Assembly: GCF_016808335.1 (NCBI RefSeq) | Contig: NC_053138.1 | Location: forward strand, 12,889,900-12,953,899 | Reading direction: 5' to 3' | Length of the DNA stretch: 64,000 nt | Source: Panicum virgatum | Lineage: Eukaryota > Streptophyta > Magnoliopsida > Poales > Poaceae | Shown here: positions 60,788 through 64,000 of the stretch, piece by piece | How the letters are laid out: each line of letters starts with the position of its first letter | Numbering within the stretch: position 1 is the stretch's first letter | Notes under the pieces: generated by a model | What the model was told of the DNA's origin: nothing | The model's input: the letters and a program-made list of their open reading frames with translations, nothing else | Database searches by the model: none | Program-made: the position numbers and the translations under genes

Positions 60788-61825
60788 TGTCGGTACCTTG
60801 TAGCAGAGATACTCACTCCTACTGCAGCAATGCAGGACTCGCGTAGTCATCCGTAACTACGCCATAAGGGGTGGAGCAGCCGGGCCCCACGAGTCAGGCT
60901 CTTACCTCACTGGGCCAACGGCCCCAGACCCGCTCCCGCTCTGGGACGGGTCCGGTGACGCCACGTGTCCCTGAGGAGGGAAAGCTCCGTGCCAACAGCC
61001 GAGGGCTCGGACCCCCCATAGGGGTCCGAGACCTCCCCGCGCCCGTCCGGACCTCCCACGCGTGTAGAACCAATACACCGCTGGAAGACTCGCCCACCCA
61101 TCGCATTCAATGCGGGTGGTTGAGGCGTGCTCTGCCGCCGCAACACGCGGGGCAGCCTTTGTCAGGCCCCACTGTAGACCGCATATTACCGAGGTACACA
61201 GTGCAGCCGCATGCGCCGCATCCGCACAGAGCCCGTCTGCCGCATTAAATGGATATGACGGCACGACACCTTTTCATCATACCACCTACGCCGCAAGCTA
61301 CACGGCCCGTTCAGCTACGCTGCAGGCAACGCCGCAAGCTACACCCTGGCGCCGTTTCGACAAGACAGGGCATGGCTATGCCGGACGAAGGACTCCCACG
61401 GGCAGAGCAACGAAATCCGGGAATGAGATCTCCGTCGCCTGCAATGCCATAATGTCTGTACAGTATGTCATTTTATACTACATCGTTGGGCCCACCTATC
61501 GGGGACTCAACGGCCATGTACGCGCCTCCCTTGAGATATAAAAGGGAGGCGCTCGCTGCACACTAAAGGACAGGCGAAAACTCACACAACACAAACTCGG
61601 TTTCACGCCGAACAACCCTGCTCTCAACCTCTTGAGGGCACAAGCAATACAACACACAGTGGACGTAGGGTATTACGCTCCGGCGGCCCGGACCACTCTA
61701 AACTGTTGTGTTCATCGTGTTCTTCCAGCGAGATTGAGCTAATCCTAGCTAACCCCCGAGTACTCACCCTCAGGATTTAGGCGGGTGCACTACGCCACCC
61801 GGCTGTGGGTTTGCACACCACGACA
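60788..61825 (+). mobile_element. solo LTR, 1.04 kb
   Basis: Starts TGTCGGTACCTTG and ends ACACCACGACA, with a perfect 5-bp duplication GGTAG (60783-60787 and 61826-61830). No internal region or second LTR, so it is a solo LTR. The TGTCGG start and GC-rich U3 resemble grass Gypsy LTRs, but the superfamily is not proven. The TATA box at 61537 sets the orientation. GC-rich open frames at 60871-61541 are shadows. Confidence 0.92.
61537..61543 (+). promoter_or_regulatory. TATA box of the solo LTR
   Basis: TATAAAA followed by GGGAGGCG, about 290 bp before the LTR end; a typical LTR promoter position. It could still drive transcription toward 62 kb. Confidence 0.65.
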
Positions 61826-62102
61826 GGTAGTATGTTAAAAGAGAGAAATTCTAAGTTTTGGTACCGGATACTTTCCTCTCCCCCATTTTGGTAGCAAAGG
61901 TCAAACTTATTTTGTGTTGAGTCCCACCTAACCACGTTCATGGACAGAAGCCTTAGATGAAACGAAAAAAAATACAACTTCAGATTGTCAGGGAGTAAAC
62001 TTGCAAGTGATCTTGTTTACATATGACACTAAAGGTATCACATAGTCCATATGCAATTTGAATTTTGAATAGGCATTCACATTTAGTATCATTGTTTGGC
62101 CA

Positions 62103-62271
62103 TGTTTTAAATAGCGGGCTATAGGATTTAGCGGCAGGGTCCTCAAAACGCTATTCGCGCCGCTATAGCCCGCTATAGCGCGCTATTTTGTACTGCAGTG
62201 ATCATAGCGGCAGCTCCGTGAAAACCGCTATAGCACCACTATAGCACCGCTATAGCCCGCTATTTAAAACA
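62103..62271. repeat. MITE-like inverted repeat (TTTTAAATAGCGGGCTATAG)
   Basis: TGTTTTAAATAGCGGGCTAT at the left is inverted at the right as ATAGCCCGCTATTTAAAACA. The interior has further GCTATAGC words, so a long self-complementary structure is likely. No clear target duplication. Confidence 0.7.
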
Positions 62272-64000
62272 ATGCTGTTTGGTGAAGAAATCCAAAGAGT
62301 GAGCGCAAGAATATATATCATGTACCTATACCTCTGTTTGCCAAGTTATGCGCAAATCTAGAAGAAAAACTCTACCTCAGTTTGACAACCTTTGAGCTAA
62401 TCAAGAAAACATAACACAAAGACTGAAAAAATTGAAGACAACCGAGAAGACTATTTGAACAGTAGGTTTATCAAAATGGCTTCCTCTATAACTGAACAGA
62501 GCTGAAGGACTAAGCTAATTATTGATATTGAATAATCTAAAAGGTTGCATAAATTCCAAGCTACCTTTTTATAACATGGAGTTTTTTTGCAATGGATCTT
62601 TGTTTATTGAATGGTGAGAAACAATATTTCGAAATAGAAAACAAAGCAACTCAGAGCTGAGGCTTCTCTACCTTCTAACAAACTATAATCCCAAATCAGC
62701 AAACAATCTTACCAAGAGAATTGATCCAAGCGCAGGTGACCATAGAGGAATCCCGGCGAGAGGAAAGAGGAGGACAACACAGCGGCGCAGAAGGGAGAGA
62801 CGGGACGTTGAGATGGTAACTGCGAGTTCGTGACGAACCGCCGAAGGAGCGGTGCGGCCGCAGGGATCGATTTGGAGGAATAATGGGCAGGATTCGCTGG
62901 AAGAACATGGGTTGTGAAAAATATTCGCGGGGCAAGGACGACGCTTGAGCCGGTTGAGGAAAACGCGACCAACCACCTACGACAGTCAAGGGCAGCTCTA
63001 CCTGGAGGTGCCTCCTGCTTCCGCGTGGGTTGACGTTGCGTTGAGCCGACGCAATAGTGACCGCGCATATAAGAGCCGGATGCTCAGCCATGACAGCGTG
63101 TAAGATACGCGGCGAGCGAGGAAGAAGTTAAACGCAGAGGCGCCACATGTTCTCCCTTTCTTCCAGCGATATGGATTTACATATAGCGATAGCCCCCGGT
63201 CCCGGATGGCATCAGCAGTGGTCCATGATGGAATAGAGAGAGCAGGATCATGTGAACCGCGTTTTTTTATTTTTTTTATTTTTCAAAATTATTTTCTACA
63301 GAAATATATTTTCGATTTTATAATTTACAGTTTTGTACCCTACCGCCGGGCTGCGGGGCGGCCGGCCCCCTGCCGGGCGGTAGGGACTTCAATGTAAATA
63401 AAATTTATATTTAATCGTATTTTAGCTCTTGGGGGAGCCTGCCGCCCCCTGCTGGGGAACAGGTACCTGCTGCCCACTGGCGGGACGCCACGTTGTGATG
63501 GTTTGGAGTTTGAACTTGGGCCTAGCCTAGCACGCAGATGAGCGAGATGGGCCACCATTGTTTTAATTTCCTAGGCCAGGCTCTGCAGATCGAGCCGCGG
63601 TGGACGTCTTCCTGCCGTAGTGGGCCTCTCTCTCTCTCTCTCTTTGAGAGGCAGACAAACAGGGAGCAGCATGCATGGGACGCACGCAGCGCAACACAGG
63701 CAGCTGGCTCGGCATCTGCTACGTTTGTCGTCCACGCGCGCCGTGTCGGAGGGATCTCCCTCCGGCCGGCTGCTGCTTCCTTCCTCTCATCATGTGCTCG
63801 CTTGTTCCTAATGATGACTTCACTAATATCTAACCGCCGGCGCACTGCATGGCGAGGAGAGCAGCCGCGGCCAATGCATGCACTCGCAACTGCAAATCGG
63901 CACCAGTCTAATATTACCCCCGGCGCCTGCAATGCCTCCCTTCCGTCCTTCCGCCCAACACCAGTATAGGCGATCGAGCAGCGATGGAGTGGCTAGCTGG
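62272..64000. other. intergenic, no supported gene
   Basis: A minus-strand frame at 62696-63091 (131 codons from MAEHPALICAV) is moderately GC-rich but matches no family I know; it could be a first exon of a gene whose other exons I cannot place. The last 700 bp contain C/G-rich CTGCCGCCC-type repeat words (63340-63490) and a (CT)n run (63626-63646). Confidence 0.4.

Noticed and set aside
60871..61541. Open frames of 120-143 codons as genes
   Set aside because: Contained in the 1.04-kb solo LTR, no domain.

Overview
The window is nuclear DNA from a grass (Poaceae), most likely panicoid. Genes have many short exons, plant GT-AG introns and GC-rich monocot first exons, and they sit in dense layers of grass transposons. 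There are no bacterial operons, rRNA, tRNA or CRISPR arrays. Seven protein-coding genes are supported. Five are recognisable at family or orthologue level from reconstructed exons, and two are secreted PR-1/CAP-like proteins.

Layout. 1-9.7 kb is gene-free and holds a Stowaway-like MITE and a young, full-length Copia retrotransposon (2892-9678, minus) with an intact 1381-codon polyprotein and a GACTC target duplication. A PR-1-like gene follows (10406-11014, plus), then a hAT element (11697-12805). A nine-exon UDP-glucose 4-epimerase gene occupies 13328-17446 (minus). 18-33 kb is repeats: a Tourist-type MITE, a Pack-MULE-like element with 138-bp terminal inverted repeats and a perfect 9-bp duplication (19442-21187), a broken LINE fragment, and a large composite repeat (24768-32419) with a CAGTA-rich tract and a 3.76-kb solo LTR. 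A second, divergent PR-1-like gene is at 33589-34374 (plus).

The block 34.9-49.5 kb is the gene-dense core: LSM8 (minus), Notchless/NLE (minus), and RPN13 (plus), the last two head to head. RPN13 intron 1 carries a 5'-truncated LINE, which itself carries a hAT element. A related 3.36-kb solo LTR follows RPN13. A class II LBD transcription factor gene is at 54042-55085 (minus), with a hAT copy about 0.4 kb upstream. 56-64 kb has MITEs, a 1.04-kb solo LTR (60788-61825) and no gene I can support.

The genes do not form one pathway. LSM8 (U6 snRNP), NLE (60S ribosome assembly) and RPN13 (proteasome ubiquitin receptor) are housekeeping genes whose upstream regions share clusters of TGGGCY site II motifs. 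UGE supplies UDP-galactose for wall polysaccharides, the PR-1-like proteins are probably secreted, and the LBD protein is probably a nuclear repressor.

The most unusual signal is in the Copia element. Its only usable gag start lies inside the 5' LTR, no primer-binding site follows that LTR, and a phase-neutral 192-nt candidate intron crosses the LTR/internal junction. All splice sites and repeat boundaries were read by eye.
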